A program made the translations under genes and the position numbers. From Thermoplasmata archaeon (GTDB lineage: Archaea; Thermoplasmatota; Thermoplasmata; Sysuiplasmatales; Sysuiplasmataceae): a DNA stretch of 36,966 bases. How positions within the stretch are numbered: position 1 is the first letter of the stretch; each line of letters starts with the position of its first letter. Under the pieces are notes generated by a model. It ran no database searches, had not been told where the DNA came from, and saw only the letters and a list, made by a program, of their open reading frames with translations. Where the stretch lies: assembly GCA_021811925.1 (NCBI GenBank), contig JAKAPY010000002.1, forward strand, positions 1 through 36,966, in the 5' to 3' direction. Below are positions 7,918 to 14,134 of the stretch, one piece after another.

Positions 7918-8871
7918 TTACCAGGATTCCGGCCTGACGCCGGTGACTATGGCTGTCACGCTCAGCACAGCGTCGTTTCTGTCTACCTGCCTTGCTCCCA
8001 TGATTATGTGGGCCCTGTTCCCGATGAAATCTGATATGCCCTTGAGTATCCCGTGCGTCTTCTCAAGAGTAAGCGCCTCTCCTCCCGAGACATGGACGAC
8101 GGCGCCAGAAGCCCGGGCCAGGTTTGTCTGAAGCAGAGGATGCCTTGCAGCATCGTCTACGAGCGTCCGGACATCCTCGTTTTCGCTGCATATTACTGTC
8201 GATGTGCCTCCGCCCCTGAAGATTGTCCTCATGTCCGCATAATCAATATTCATCAGGGATGGTTTCAGGAGGGATCCAGACACATTTGTCACAATCTGGG
8301 AAGTAAGCGTGTCCATGACCGCAAAAGCCTGCTGCATTGTTAATTCCGGGAACTGTTTGACAAGCCTGCTGTTCTCCATTATGACGGTGCTGTCAGACTC
8401 GTGTATAAGCTCCCTCACATAATCCCTGGCCCTCTCGACCCTTCCCCTTTCAAAATCGAAGGGCATCGAAGTTATCGAGACTGCAAGTGCGCCCGCCTCC
8501 CTGGCGACAGAGGCCACTACCGGAGCCGTTCCCGTCCCGGTGCCACCTCCCATGCCCGAGAGTATGAATACAAGGCTGCTTCCGAGCAGCTCTGTTTTCA
8601 GGCGGTCGCGGCTCAGCTCGGCAGCTTTTCTTGCCAGCGCGACGTTTCCGCCCGCTCCGCGCCCGCCTGTAAATTCCCTCCCGATGAGCAGCTTCCTGTT
8701 GGCCTTTATCCTCACAAGGTGGCCGGCATCAGTATTCAGGGCTATTGTCTTCAGATTGTCTGTGCCCTCAAAGTCCAGGTTGTTCAGGGCATTGTTGCCT
8801 GCGCCGCCGCATCCCACGACTGCTACTCCAAGTCTCGGAGCAACAATCTCATCTCTTTCAGAAATGATCAT
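7918..8871 (-). CDS. ftsZ2: Cell division protein FtsZ2
   Basis: Second FtsZ paralogue. The G-box begins VAVVGCGGAGNNALNNL, the tubulin signature is SGMGGGTGTGTAPVV, and the T7 loop MNIDYADMRTIFRGGG keeps the acidic catalytic residues. Unlike the FtsZ1 here it has almost no N-terminal extension (about 12 residues) and ends directly after the C-terminal domain at 317 aa. In haloarchaea FtsZ1 and FtsZ2 have distinct roles in ring assembly and constriction. The upstream gene on the same strand, 18 nt away, is a ribbon-helix-helix regulator, and the two are likely co-transcribed. Confidence 0.92.
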   Translation of the reverse strand: MIISERDEIVAPRLGVAVVGCGGAGNNALNNLDFEGTDNLKTIALNTDAGHLVRIKANRKLLIGREFTGGRGAGGNVALARKAAELSRDRLKTELLGSSLVFILSGMGGGTGTGTAPVVASVAREAGALAVSITSMPFDFERGRVERARDYVRELIHESDSTVIMENSRLVKQFPELTMQQAFAVMDTLTSQIVTNVSGSLLKPSLMNIDYADMRTIFRGGGTSTVICSENEDVRTLVDDAARHPLLQTNLARASGAVVHVSGGEALTLEKTHGILKGISDFIGNRAHIIMGARQVDRNDAVLSVTAIVTGVRPESW

Positions 8872-8889
8872 GCTTGTTCCGCGTGCCGT

Positions 8890-9204
8890 CTACTTTCTCT
8901 TTTCGGACGGCTTCGGTGTCAGTCTCCGTCTTAGGTACTCTCTTACCGCATTCCTGATGGCATCGTCAACAGAAACAGAGTCTCCCTTCTTGACCAGTTT
9001 CTGCAGTTCAACAGCGTTGCCCTTTGGCAGTTCGACCGTGACCTTCTGGATATGCTTCGGAGAGAAGTTCCTGTCGATGAACTGTTCGATCGCGGTCCTC
9101 ATCACCTCAGATATGTTCGCATATTTGCCGCTTGAAACAAGCGACTCGAGAGTCGTAAGACTCTCCTGATCAAGTCTTATTGTAACCCTCTCCGATTCTA
9201 CCAT
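8890..9204 (-). CDS. Tandem ribbon-helix-helix regulator, CdrS-like
   Basis: Two consecutive ribbon-helix-helix units are visible in about 104 residues. Each has a short beta strand and two helices: ERVTIRLDQESLTTLESLV...ANISEVMRTAIEQFI, then QKVTVELPKGNAVELQKLV...SVDDAIRNAVREYL. A basic tail (RRRLTPKPSEKRK) follows. The ATG at 9204 has GAGGTG six nt upstream; an in-frame GTG at 9213 lies inside that site. The gene is immediately upstream of ftsZ2. In haloarchaea the small RHH protein CdrS is co-transcribed with ftsZ2 and controls division genes, so a cell-division regulatory role is inferred here. The tandem layout is the unusual part. Confidence 0.85.
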   Translation of the reverse strand: MVESERVTIRLDQESLTTLESLVSSGKYANISEVMRTAIEQFIDRNFSPKHIQKVTVELPKGNAVELQKLVKKGDSVSVDDAIRNAVREYLRRRLTPKPSEKRK

Positions 9205-9242
9205 GACATTCACCTCATTGTACGCAGCTGTCTGACGATTTC

Positions 9243-9252
9243 CTTTATAACG
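9243..9252 (-). promoter_or_regulatory. TATA box of the RHH-ftsZ2 operon
   Basis: The minus strand reads TTATAAAGGA about 40 nt before the ATG at 9204. This gives a leader of about 15-20 nt, just enough to include the GAGGTG site. Confidence 0.6.
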
Positions 9253-9488
9253 GCTGACAGTAATATGCCACGGCTAATATATATGATTATGGTCAGGTTG
9301 CTCGTAAACAGGCCAGCATCTCACCCCGTGACTGCAATGATGCGTGAGTGAGTCAGACTTTGTTCCGGCCTCCGCCATACCTGACCAGGGTCTGTTCGGC
9401 CCGACCGGTTGCGCCCTTGGCACGCTGTTGAAACTGAATGATACGAAGAAGGGACGGGAAACGGCGCCCCTGCTCGATCATTCAGTGG

Positions 9489-9509
9489 CCAGCAGGCGAT
9501 CCTGCCTGG
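9489..9509 (-). terminator. Hairpin downstream of ilvE
   Basis: On the minus strand CCAGGCAGG-ATCG-CCTGCTGG folds into an 8-bp stem with one bulged base, starting 13 nt past the ilvE stop. No long T run follows, so the terminator call is tentative. Confidence 0.35.
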
Positions 9510-9522
9510 ATGATTCAAACTC

Positions 9523-10467
9523 TCATGCCGTCTTTTCCACCATCTGCAGGTAGACTGGAGTGAGCCAGGAGGCAAATCTCCCGTCCCTCCCTCTGATGAC
9601 CGCCTCAAACGCATTGATCAGCTTCTCTGTCACATTCCCCACCTTGCCATCGCTGACTGCCCTTCTGTCAACGCTGCCAATCGGAGTGATTTGCGCCGCG
9701 GTCCCGCACAGGAACAGCTCATCGCATGTGTACAGTTCGGTCCTCGAAATGTCCCTTTCCACCACCGGTATGTTGTGGTCCTCTGCCAGCCTTATGACCG
9801 AATCCCTTGTAATGCCCTCCAGTATATCGGCGGAAAGTGGCGGTGTGATCAGGACACCATTCTTGACCATGAAAATGTTCTCGCCCGAACCCTCACAGAC
9901 ATAGCCGTTCTGCGTAAGGAAGAGCGCTTCGTCGAAGCCCGACTGTGCAGCTTCCGAGGAGGCAATCATGCTGTTCACGTACGCACCCGTCACCTTGGCA
10001 CTTGGCGGAAGCGAGTTGTTTGTTATCCTTGTCCATGAGGAGACGCAGACGTTCAGCGGTTTTACGCTTGCGAAGTAGCCGCCCATCGACTGCGAGAATA
10101 TGAAGTAGTCAGTCGACTGTTTGGCGGGCCTTATCCCTATGCCGCCTGCCCCGAAATAAATCATCGGTCTGATGTAAACATCTGTCTTGTGATTATTTAC
10201 TCTTAGCAGCTCGACTATCTTGTCTGCAAATTCCTTTTCACCGATCGCCGGTTTGAGGTTCAGTATCTTGCTGTTGTTCAACATCCTTCTTACATGTTCC
10301 TTAAGCCTGAAAACAGACAGCTGCTTTCCTTCGTGGTCCATGTATGCCCTGATGCCCTCAAAAACGCCCGAGCCGTAGAGAAGTCCATGCGTGGAAACAT
10401 GCACTTTTGCATCTTCCCAGCCTACAAAGTTGCCGTTCATTACAACTTTTCTTATTTCCTCTACCAT
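9523..10467 (-). CDS. ilvE: Branched-chain amino acid aminotransferase
   Basis: PLP enzyme (fold type IV) that interconverts leucine, isoleucine and valine with their 2-oxoacids. Seen are the N-terminal block THGLLYGSGVFEGIRAY, the lysine segment LPPSAKVTGAYVNSMIAS, in which K forms the Schiff base, FDEALFLTQNGYVCEGSGENIFMV, and the phosphate-binding LEGITRDSVIRLAED. The length of 314 aa is standard. The ATG at 10467 is preferred over GTG 10473. No Shine-Dalgarno site is present, consistent with a near-leaderless mRNA from the TATA box at 10501-10508. Confidence 0.93.
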   Translation of the reverse strand: MVEEIRKVVMNGNFVGWEDAKVHVSTHGLLYGSGVFEGIRAYMDHEGKQLSVFRLKEHVRRMLNNSKILNLKPAIGEKEFADKIVELLRVNNHKTDVYIRPMIYFGAGGIGIRPAKQSTDYFIFSQSMGGYFASVKPLNVCVSSWTRITNNSLPPSAKVTGAYVNSMIASSEAAQSGFDEALFLTQNGYVCEGSGENIFMVKNGVLITPPLSADILEGITRDSVIRLAEDHNIPVVERDISRTELYTCDELFLCGTAAQITPIGSVDRRAVSDGKVGNVTEKLINAFEAVIRGRDGRFASWLTPVYLQMVEKTA

Positions 10468-10500
10468 GTGCACTACCGATTCGCTAACGGTTGACCCGTG

Positions 10501-10508
10501 ATTTAATC
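10501..10508 (-). promoter_or_regulatory. TATA box of ilvE
   Basis: The minus strand reads GGATTAAAT about 35 nt before the ATG, with A-rich sequence before it. Confidence 0.5.
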
Positions 10509-10575
10509 CTATTCAGAATTTATTTCTCTTAGACAAATCATTGCACGGAGCGGGATGGGTTCGGGGCCGAGGGGA

Positions 10576-10590
10576 AATCCGGCTTGCGCT
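10576..10590 (-). other. Candidate 15-nt intron in the tRNA-Lys T loop
   Basis: The T stem AGGGG/CCCCT is followed directly by a 4-bp helix TCCG/CGGA. A 3-nt bulge TTT lies between that helix and the stem on the 3' side, and a 3-nt bulge AAA on the 5' side, above which a GC/GC helix is closed by a GCAA loop. This is a textbook bulge-helix-bulge. Cutting AA^A and TT^T removes 15 nt and leaves a 7-nt T loop. Confidence 0.78.
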
Positions 10591-10629
10591 TTCGGACCCC
10601 TGACCTTCTGGTTAAAAGCCAGTTGCTCT

Positions 10630-10657
10630 GTCCAGGGAGTTCAGCGTGTGAGCCTCC
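10630..10657 (-). other. Candidate 28-nt intron in the tRNA-Lys D loop
   Basis: The minus strand can fold as CTAGG/CCTGG central helix (one G-U pair), a 3-nt bulge TAG on the 5' side with inner helix GAG/CTC, and a 3-nt bulge ACA on the 3' side next to the D stem. Cutting after the second base of each bulge, the rule for archaeal splicing endonuclease, restores a normal 10-nt D loop. The outer side has two unpaired bases (AG), so the motif is slightly relaxed. Confidence 0.75.
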
Positions 10658-10701
10658 TACCTAGCTGAGCTACGGCCCCTGTCAAACAGCAAGGCACCTT
10701 C

Positions 10702-10712
10702 TTTATTAAAAG
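10702..10712 (-). promoter_or_regulatory. TATA box of tRNA-Lys
   Basis: The minus strand reads CTTTTAATAAA, about 25-30 nt before the tRNA 5' end, the distance expected for an archaeal promoter firing just upstream of the mature tRNA. Confidence 0.65.
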
Positions 10713-11033
10713 ATTGGTCAACGCGGCATTGTCCCTGCAGACCTTTGTTACAACCAGGCTCTTCCTCTGTTGGTGCGAGCAGGAATGCATGAGCGGCTCA
10801 CCTGCCTGACATCGTACCCTTGCGTCTCATGAAAGAGCGGGATTTGAATCCTGGAGGGTGTAGATTGCAGCTTTCAGAGACGATGGCAATGGGCAAAGCT
10901 CATGGTCTTCCCTCGTGTGCACAATCCCCCGGGGAAAGGATGAGGTGCAGGCAAAAGGCAGCGTATCCGCTGAGGTATGGAGTGCGAAACTGGTTGCCTC
11001 AGGAGGGTTGACTGAAACCCGTCGACCTGCCCG
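10713..11033. other. Intergenic region without a recognised gene
   Basis: About 320 nt lie between the tRNA promoter and the stop of the small membrane protein gene. No frame looks coding. A hairpin GGTTGAC-8 nt-GTCGACC (one G-T pair) at 11006-11027 lies just past the membrane protein stop and may end its transcript. A short GGATTTGAATCC element near 10837 resembles a tRNA T arm, but no other tRNA part surrounds it. Confidence 0.3.
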
Positions 11034-11291
11034 TCACTGGGTCTTCTTAACCTTCTTAGCCTTCTTTGCCGCCCTTGCAATCATGATGGTCATGATTACC
11101 GCAATTACAGTCACAACGACGGCATAGGCGAGGTTCGGTGCGATGCCCTTGGTCGTCCCGAAGATCTGCTGGAAAAGGGCAAGAATGAATCCGTTCCAAG
11201 CCAGTGCTGCCACCAGACCGAAGGCTGTCGTAATGAGCACTGCGAAATTGTCGATTACTTGTTCCCTGAAACTTTTATCGTCGTCGGCCAT
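11034..11291 (-). CDS. Small two-helix membrane protein, DUF5654-like
   Basis: 85 residues. A short charged N-terminus (MADDDKSFREQVIDNFAVLI) runs into a first membrane helix with the pattern TAFGLVAALAWNGFILALF, which is the family signature I recognise for DUF5654, and a second helix (AYAVVVTVIAVIMTIMIA) precedes a lysine-rich tail (ARAAKKAKKVKKTQ). The function is unknown. The open frame extends 49 codons upstream, but that part is unlike protein. The ATG at 11291 fits the family start, with a TATA-like GATATATG about 35 nt before it. Confidence 0.75.
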   Translation of the reverse strand: MADDDKSFREQVIDNFAVLITTAFGLVAALAWNGFILALFQQIFGTTKGIAPNLAYAVVVTVIAVIMTIMIARAAKKAKKVKKTQ

Positions 11292-11409
11292 TTTTACCAA
11301 ATCTGCTATATTCGTAAAGTCATATATCAATCGAATATGCATAGAATTCAGACATTGGCGACCCATGCTACTAATTGTTATGCTGCCATCCAATTCAACA
11401 ACTGCATAG

Positions 11410-11418
11410 CTTATATAC
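11410..11418 (+). promoter_or_regulatory. TATA box of the Zn-ribbon/aEF-1beta operon
   Basis: CTTATATAC is centred about 30 nt before ATG 11444. No ribosome binding site lies between them, so the mRNA is probably leaderless. Confidence 0.6.
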
Positions 11419-11443
11419 GTGGAAATTCTCCGAATCAAAGTCT

Positions 11444-11614
11444 ATGATGACAGAAGAGGTAAACTGCAGTTCATGCGGGATAATGCTTGTCGGCCATGCA
11501 GTCACATCTTTCCCGTGCCCGAATTGCGGTGAAACGAGGATAGGCAGATGCGCCCAGTGCCGGGATCAGGGTGTGAGCTACACCTGTCCTGCTTGCGGAT
11601 TTTCAGGACCATGA
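11444..11614 (+). CDS. Small Zn-ribbon protein (COG2888-like)
   Basis: 56 residues with four CxxC-type knuckles: CSSC, CPNC, CAQC and CPAC. They would form two zinc sites. This matches the archaeal small zinc-finger family (COG2888, HVO_2753-like), predicted to bind RNA and act in translation. The family is commonly found directly upstream of the aEF-1beta gene, exactly as here (9-nt gap). I start at the first of two adjacent ATGs because of the TATA spacing. Confidence 0.88.
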   Translation: MMTEEVNCSSCGIMLVGHAVTSFPCPNCGETRIGRCAQCRDQGVSYTCPACGFSGP

Positions 11615-11623
11615 GGTGTTCCT

Positions 11624-11890
11624 TTGGGTAAGGTTGCAATGACTTACAGAATGATGCCCGAGTCGACAGACTTTGTTTTTGACGGACTTGAGTCAACTAT
11701 CAGGTCGAAGCTTCCCAAGGGTTCTGAGTTCAGGGACAGCAGGATTGTTCCAATAGCTTTCGGCCTCAAGTCATTTGAAGTCATGATTGTTGCCACGGAC
11801 GAGGAAGGGGTGGCAGACAGGGTAGAAGGCGCTCTTGCCTCCATAGATGGCATACAGAGCGTCGAGGCGACTGAGACAACTCTTCTCTGA
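11624..11890 (+). CDS. ef1b: Translation elongation factor aEF-1beta
   Basis: Guanine nucleotide exchange factor that recycles aEF-1alpha. At 88 aa it has the small ferredoxin-like fold of the family, with MTYRMMPESTDFVFDGLESTI at the start and IVPIAFGLKSFEVMIVATDEEG in the middle. The start is TTG at 11624, supported by GAGGTG (11613-11618) five nt upstream, and gives the expected MGKV-type N-terminus. The ribosome binding site overlaps the stop of the zinc-ribbon gene. Confidence 0.93.
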   Translation: MGKVAMTYRMMPESTDFVFDGLESTIRSKLPKGSEFRDSRIVPIAFGLKSFEVMIVATDEEGVADRVEGALASIDGIQSVEATETTLL

Positions 11891-11914
11891 CCATCCGGCC
11901 CTCCTCTGCTCACT

Positions 11915-11923
11915 GTTATATTC
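11915..11923 (+). promoter_or_regulatory. TATA box of priL
   Basis: GTTATATTC lies about 32 nt before ATG 11951, with no ribosome binding site. This suggests a leaderless mRNA separate from the aEF-1beta operon. Confidence 0.5.
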
Positions 11924-11950
11924 AAGTATCCCGCTTCCGCAGCAGTTGGT

Positions 11951-13015
11951 ATGCTCGGCTTCGAAAACCAGCCTAGACTTCTGGCGATATTCCCCTACAC
12001 GGCGGAAGCAAGGTCCTATATCAGTTCAAACAATTTCGACCTTGACGCAATATTGACCAACCCCCTGTTCGAGAGGGTGAGGGAGAAGGGAAAGGAACGT
12101 GTTCTTTCATCCCTTCGTGACATGAAGCTCGGGGAGCAGAAGCTGTACAACAGTGAGGAGTGCAAGGTTGAGCTTCTTTCATTCATTGTCTCAAGAATGA
12201 TGGCCTCTGTCATCGGTGACAGATTCCTCATCAACAGGCTTGCCGTAACAGAGGGCAAGGTTGCTGAAGAAAGACTCAACGGAGACTATTCATCCATGCT
12301 TGTTCCGCTTGCACGGGAATTTGGAATCGACCCGCAGCCCTGGGGCGATGACTACAGACTCAAATTCACAGCCTTTCTGAAATATTCGTCAAAGATGAGA
12401 TCGCCTGAATGGAAGCTGCTCTACCAGAAAATGGACCACGGTTACGTCGTTGTCGGGAAGCTCAGGTTGACAAGGCTTGTGGAACAGGCGATAACCGATT
12501 ACCTCTCAGAAAGGCTTCCTCCCTACACCGATGCCATAAGGAACTCCCTGAGAAGGGAGATAGCGGAGGTAACGGAAGCTCTTGAATCAATAAAGAAGGA
12601 ATATCAGAGGGACACGCTCGGAGAGATAGAGCCCGCAAGATATCCGCCATGCATGCGTGAAATACTCAGGCAGATTCAGAACTCTGAGAATGTCCCCCAG
12701 ATGGGGCGTTTTGCCATAGTCACATTCCTGCATGCAATAGGCATGACTCCGGAACAGATATTCGAGGTATTCAGTTCAGTTCCAGATTTCAGGGCCGAGA
12801 AGACAAGGTACCAGATAGAGCATATCACCGGCAAGATATCCTCGACCGAATATTCGGTGCCAGAGTGCAGCACAATGAAGTCCTACGGCATTTGTCATAA
12901 TCCAGACACGCTCTGTGCGCAGCCCTGGATGAAACATCCCCTCACATACTACAAACAAAAGGGAAAGAAGCCTAGAGCTGCTTCCAGGAAGCAACAGCCC
13001 GATAAACCGCGGTGA
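11951..13015 (+). CDS. priL: DNA primase large subunit PriL
   Basis: Regulatory subunit of archaeal/eukaryotic primase, partner of PriS in RNA primer synthesis. The N-terminal helical domain begins MLGFENQPRLLAIFPYTAEARSYI. The C-terminal Fe-S domain shows four cysteines: one in PPCMREIL (about residue 237), then PECSTMKSYGIC and NPDTLC near residues 308-323, followed by HPLTYYK, which contacts the cluster region. A basic tail ends the 354-aa protein. Its last 44 nt overlap the convergent phosphatidyltransferase gene. Confidence 0.93.
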   Translation: MLGFENQPRLLAIFPYTAEARSYISSNNFDLDAILTNPLFERVREKGKERVLSSLRDMKLGEQKLYNSEECKVELLSFIVSRMMASVIGDRFLINRLAVTEGKVAEERLNGDYSSMLVPLAREFGIDPQPWGDDYRLKFTAFLKYSSKMRSPEWKLLYQKMDHGYVVVGKLRLTRLVEQAITDYLSERLPPYTDAIRNSLRREIAEVTEALESIKKEYQRDTLGEIEPARYPPCMREILRQIQNSENVPQMGRFAIVTFLHAIGMTPEQIFEVFSSVPDFRAEKTRYQIEHITGKISSTEYSVPECSTMKSYGICHNPDTLCAQPWMKHPLTYYKQKGKKPRAASRKQQPDKPR

Positions 13016-13604
13016 TGTTTCCGAGCACTGCAAAGACAAGGAGCAGCCAGTCGAACGTTGTAAGCGAAAGCAGTTCCGGTCCATGAGTCCCGGACGCAGG
13101 GGAGATGAATGCAAACTGTATGATGAGCGCAATGAGCATCAGGACAATCCTGTCAGCCCTTCCAAGCATGCCGCCGTAGTTCCTTTTCAGGCCCACCGCC
13201 TGGGCCTGTGTGCCGAGGTAGCTCGTCATGAACACGCCGACAAGCGCCATTATGCCTATCGGAACGCTTGTCGTGAATACACTGAATGTGAAACCGAGGA
13301 CCAGCGCTATGTCGGAATATCTGTCGAGCACGTGGTCCAGGAAATCCCCCCTCGGGCCGCTTGTTCCTGTCACACGGGCAACTGCCCCGTCGAGTGCATC
13401 CAGAAATCCGCTGAAGACTATCAGCAGCAGGGCTGCAAGAAGGAGATAAGCGCTGTGAACGGTGGAGAAGAGGATGGATGCGGCAGCAAGCACCGCGAGC
13501 ACGAAGGAGGCCAATGTTAGCAGATTTGGCGAAACGCCCTTCAGCCTGGTGGCAAGCGGATCAAGAATTAGCCCTGTTCCCGTTCTTGCCCTGTCTAGAA
13601 CCAT
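12972..13604 (-). CDS. CDP-alcohol phosphatidyltransferase (archaetidylinositol-phosphate synthase-like)
   Basis: Membrane enzyme that transfers a phospholipid headgroup from a CDP-activated donor. The full signature D-G-x2-A-R-x8-G-x3-D-x3-D is visible as DGAVARVTGTSGPRGDFLDHVLD near residues 71-93. About five to six membrane helices surround it. In archaea this family includes archaetidylinositol phosphate synthase and related archaetidyl transferases, and the exact headgroup cannot be read here. The start codon overlaps the AK6 stop by 10 nt with a GGGTGAG site upstream. The 3' end overlaps convergent priL by 44 nt. Confidence 0.88.
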   Translation of the reverse strand: MVLDRARTGTGLILDPLATRLKGVSPNLLTLASFVLAVLAAASILFSTVHSAYLLLAALLLIVFSGFLDALDGAVARVTGTSGPRGDFLDHVLDRYSDIALVLGFTFSVFTTSVPIGIMALVGVFMTSYLGTQAQAVGLKRNYGGMLGRADRIVLMLIALIIQFAFISPASGTHGPELLSLTTFDWLLLVFAVLGNITAVYRAVASWKQL

Positions 13605-14134
13605 TCTTCTATCTCACCCGTCCAGTTTATCCTTCCCGGCCTCAGAGAGTCAGGCATTTTCCCGACCGCGTCCAGCACAGCGTCCGTGGCAGAAGATACT
13701 TCTCTGCCTGTCGTGTCAACCTCAAACACATCCTTTATTCTTTCCGACGCTTCCACGAGTATAACATCAAGTATTTCCGCCCTGACATTCTCCAGTATCT
13801 TCACCTCGTTCCATCCTCTTCGCGTCAGCCTTTCACGCAGCGTGTGTGGCTCGCACCTGAGGACAACAGCGGTGCTGCATGTGGCGAAGTGAGAGAGGTG
13901 CCCCGAAAGGAAGAGCATGGTATGCTTCATGGGCGAGAGATGCCCATCCACCTTTTTTCTCAGTTCGTCAGTGTCCACCTCCCTGCTCCCGTATTCAGGA
14001 TTGAAGCGTGTGCGCACATGCAGGCTGTCTATGAGTTCAGCGATCTCAAGGACCGCATAACCTCTTTTTTTCAGCTCCTCCGAGATGCTGCTCTTCCCGG
14101 TGCCTGGCGTCCCTGTTAAGGCCGCGACCTTCAA
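13595..14134 (-). CDS. Adenylate kinase 6 / Fap7-like NTPase
   Basis: Small P-loop kinase of the Fap7/AK6 family, which acts as an adenylate kinase/ATPase and in 30S ribosome maturation with protein S11. The Walker A motif GTPGTGKSS is at residues 8-16. An NMP-like region with VDTDELRKKV follows, as does the LID/Walker-B-like VVLRCEPHTLRERLTRRGW with ENVRAEILDVIL. The start is TTG at 14134, overlapping the truA stop (TTGA), with GGGGGT seven nt upstream. This gives 179 aa, normal for the family. The frame could extend to 14209, but that part overlaps truA and is unlike the family. Confidence 0.9.
   Translation of the reverse strand: MKVAALTGTPGTGKSSISEELKKRGYAVLEIAELIDSLHVRTRFNPEYGSREVDTDELRKKVDGHLSPMKHTMLFLSGHLSHFATCSTAVVLRCEPHTLRERLTRRGWNEVKILENVRAEILDVILVEASERIKDVFEVDTTGREVSSATDAVLDAVGKMPDSLRPGRINWTGEIEEWF

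Larger units (their letters stand above)
9205..9522. other. Intergenic region with hairpins, no gene recognised
   Basis: No convincing coding frame is present. A TATA-like TAATATATATGAT sits at about 9274-9287. A 10-bp perfect inverted repeat (ACTGAATGAT...ATCATTCAGT) spans 9433-9486. Another imperfect hairpin at 9489-9509, with a CGAT loop, lies just past the stop of the aminotransferase and could terminate it. A non-coding RNA is possible but not shown. Confidence 0.35.
10562..10679 (-). tRNA. tRNA-Lys (anticodon TTT) with two candidate non-canonical introns
   Basis: On the minus strand the acceptor arms GGGGCCG and CGGCCCC pair over 7 bp and enclose a D stem GCTC/GAGC, an anticodon arm ACTGG-CTTTTAA-CCAGA with anticodon TTT, variable loop AGGTC and T stem AGGGG/CCCCT. 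The D loop and T loop are too long (38 and 22 nt). Removing 28 nt from the D loop and 15 nt from the T loop at bulge-helix-bulge motifs leaves a 75-nt tRNA with D loop AGCTAGGTAA (A14, G18G19 and A21 kept) and T loop TCCGAAT. The discriminator is G and CCA is not encoded. Oddities are an A27-A43 mismatch and C where U55 is nearly universal. A good TATA box lies at the right distance upstream. Confidence 0.88.

Noticed and set aside
9344..9553. 69-codon plus-strand frame between the RHH gene and ilvE
   Set aside because: It has no ribosome binding site, overlaps the ilvE end and covers hairpin sequences, so it is probably noncoding.
10830..10850. T-arm-like GGATTTGAATCC suggesting another tRNA
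   Set aside because: No acceptor, D or anticodon arm can be placed around it on either strand.
10713..11033. SRP RNA or RNase P RNA in the empty stretch
   Set aside because: I could not find the conserved core motifs of either RNA on either strand.
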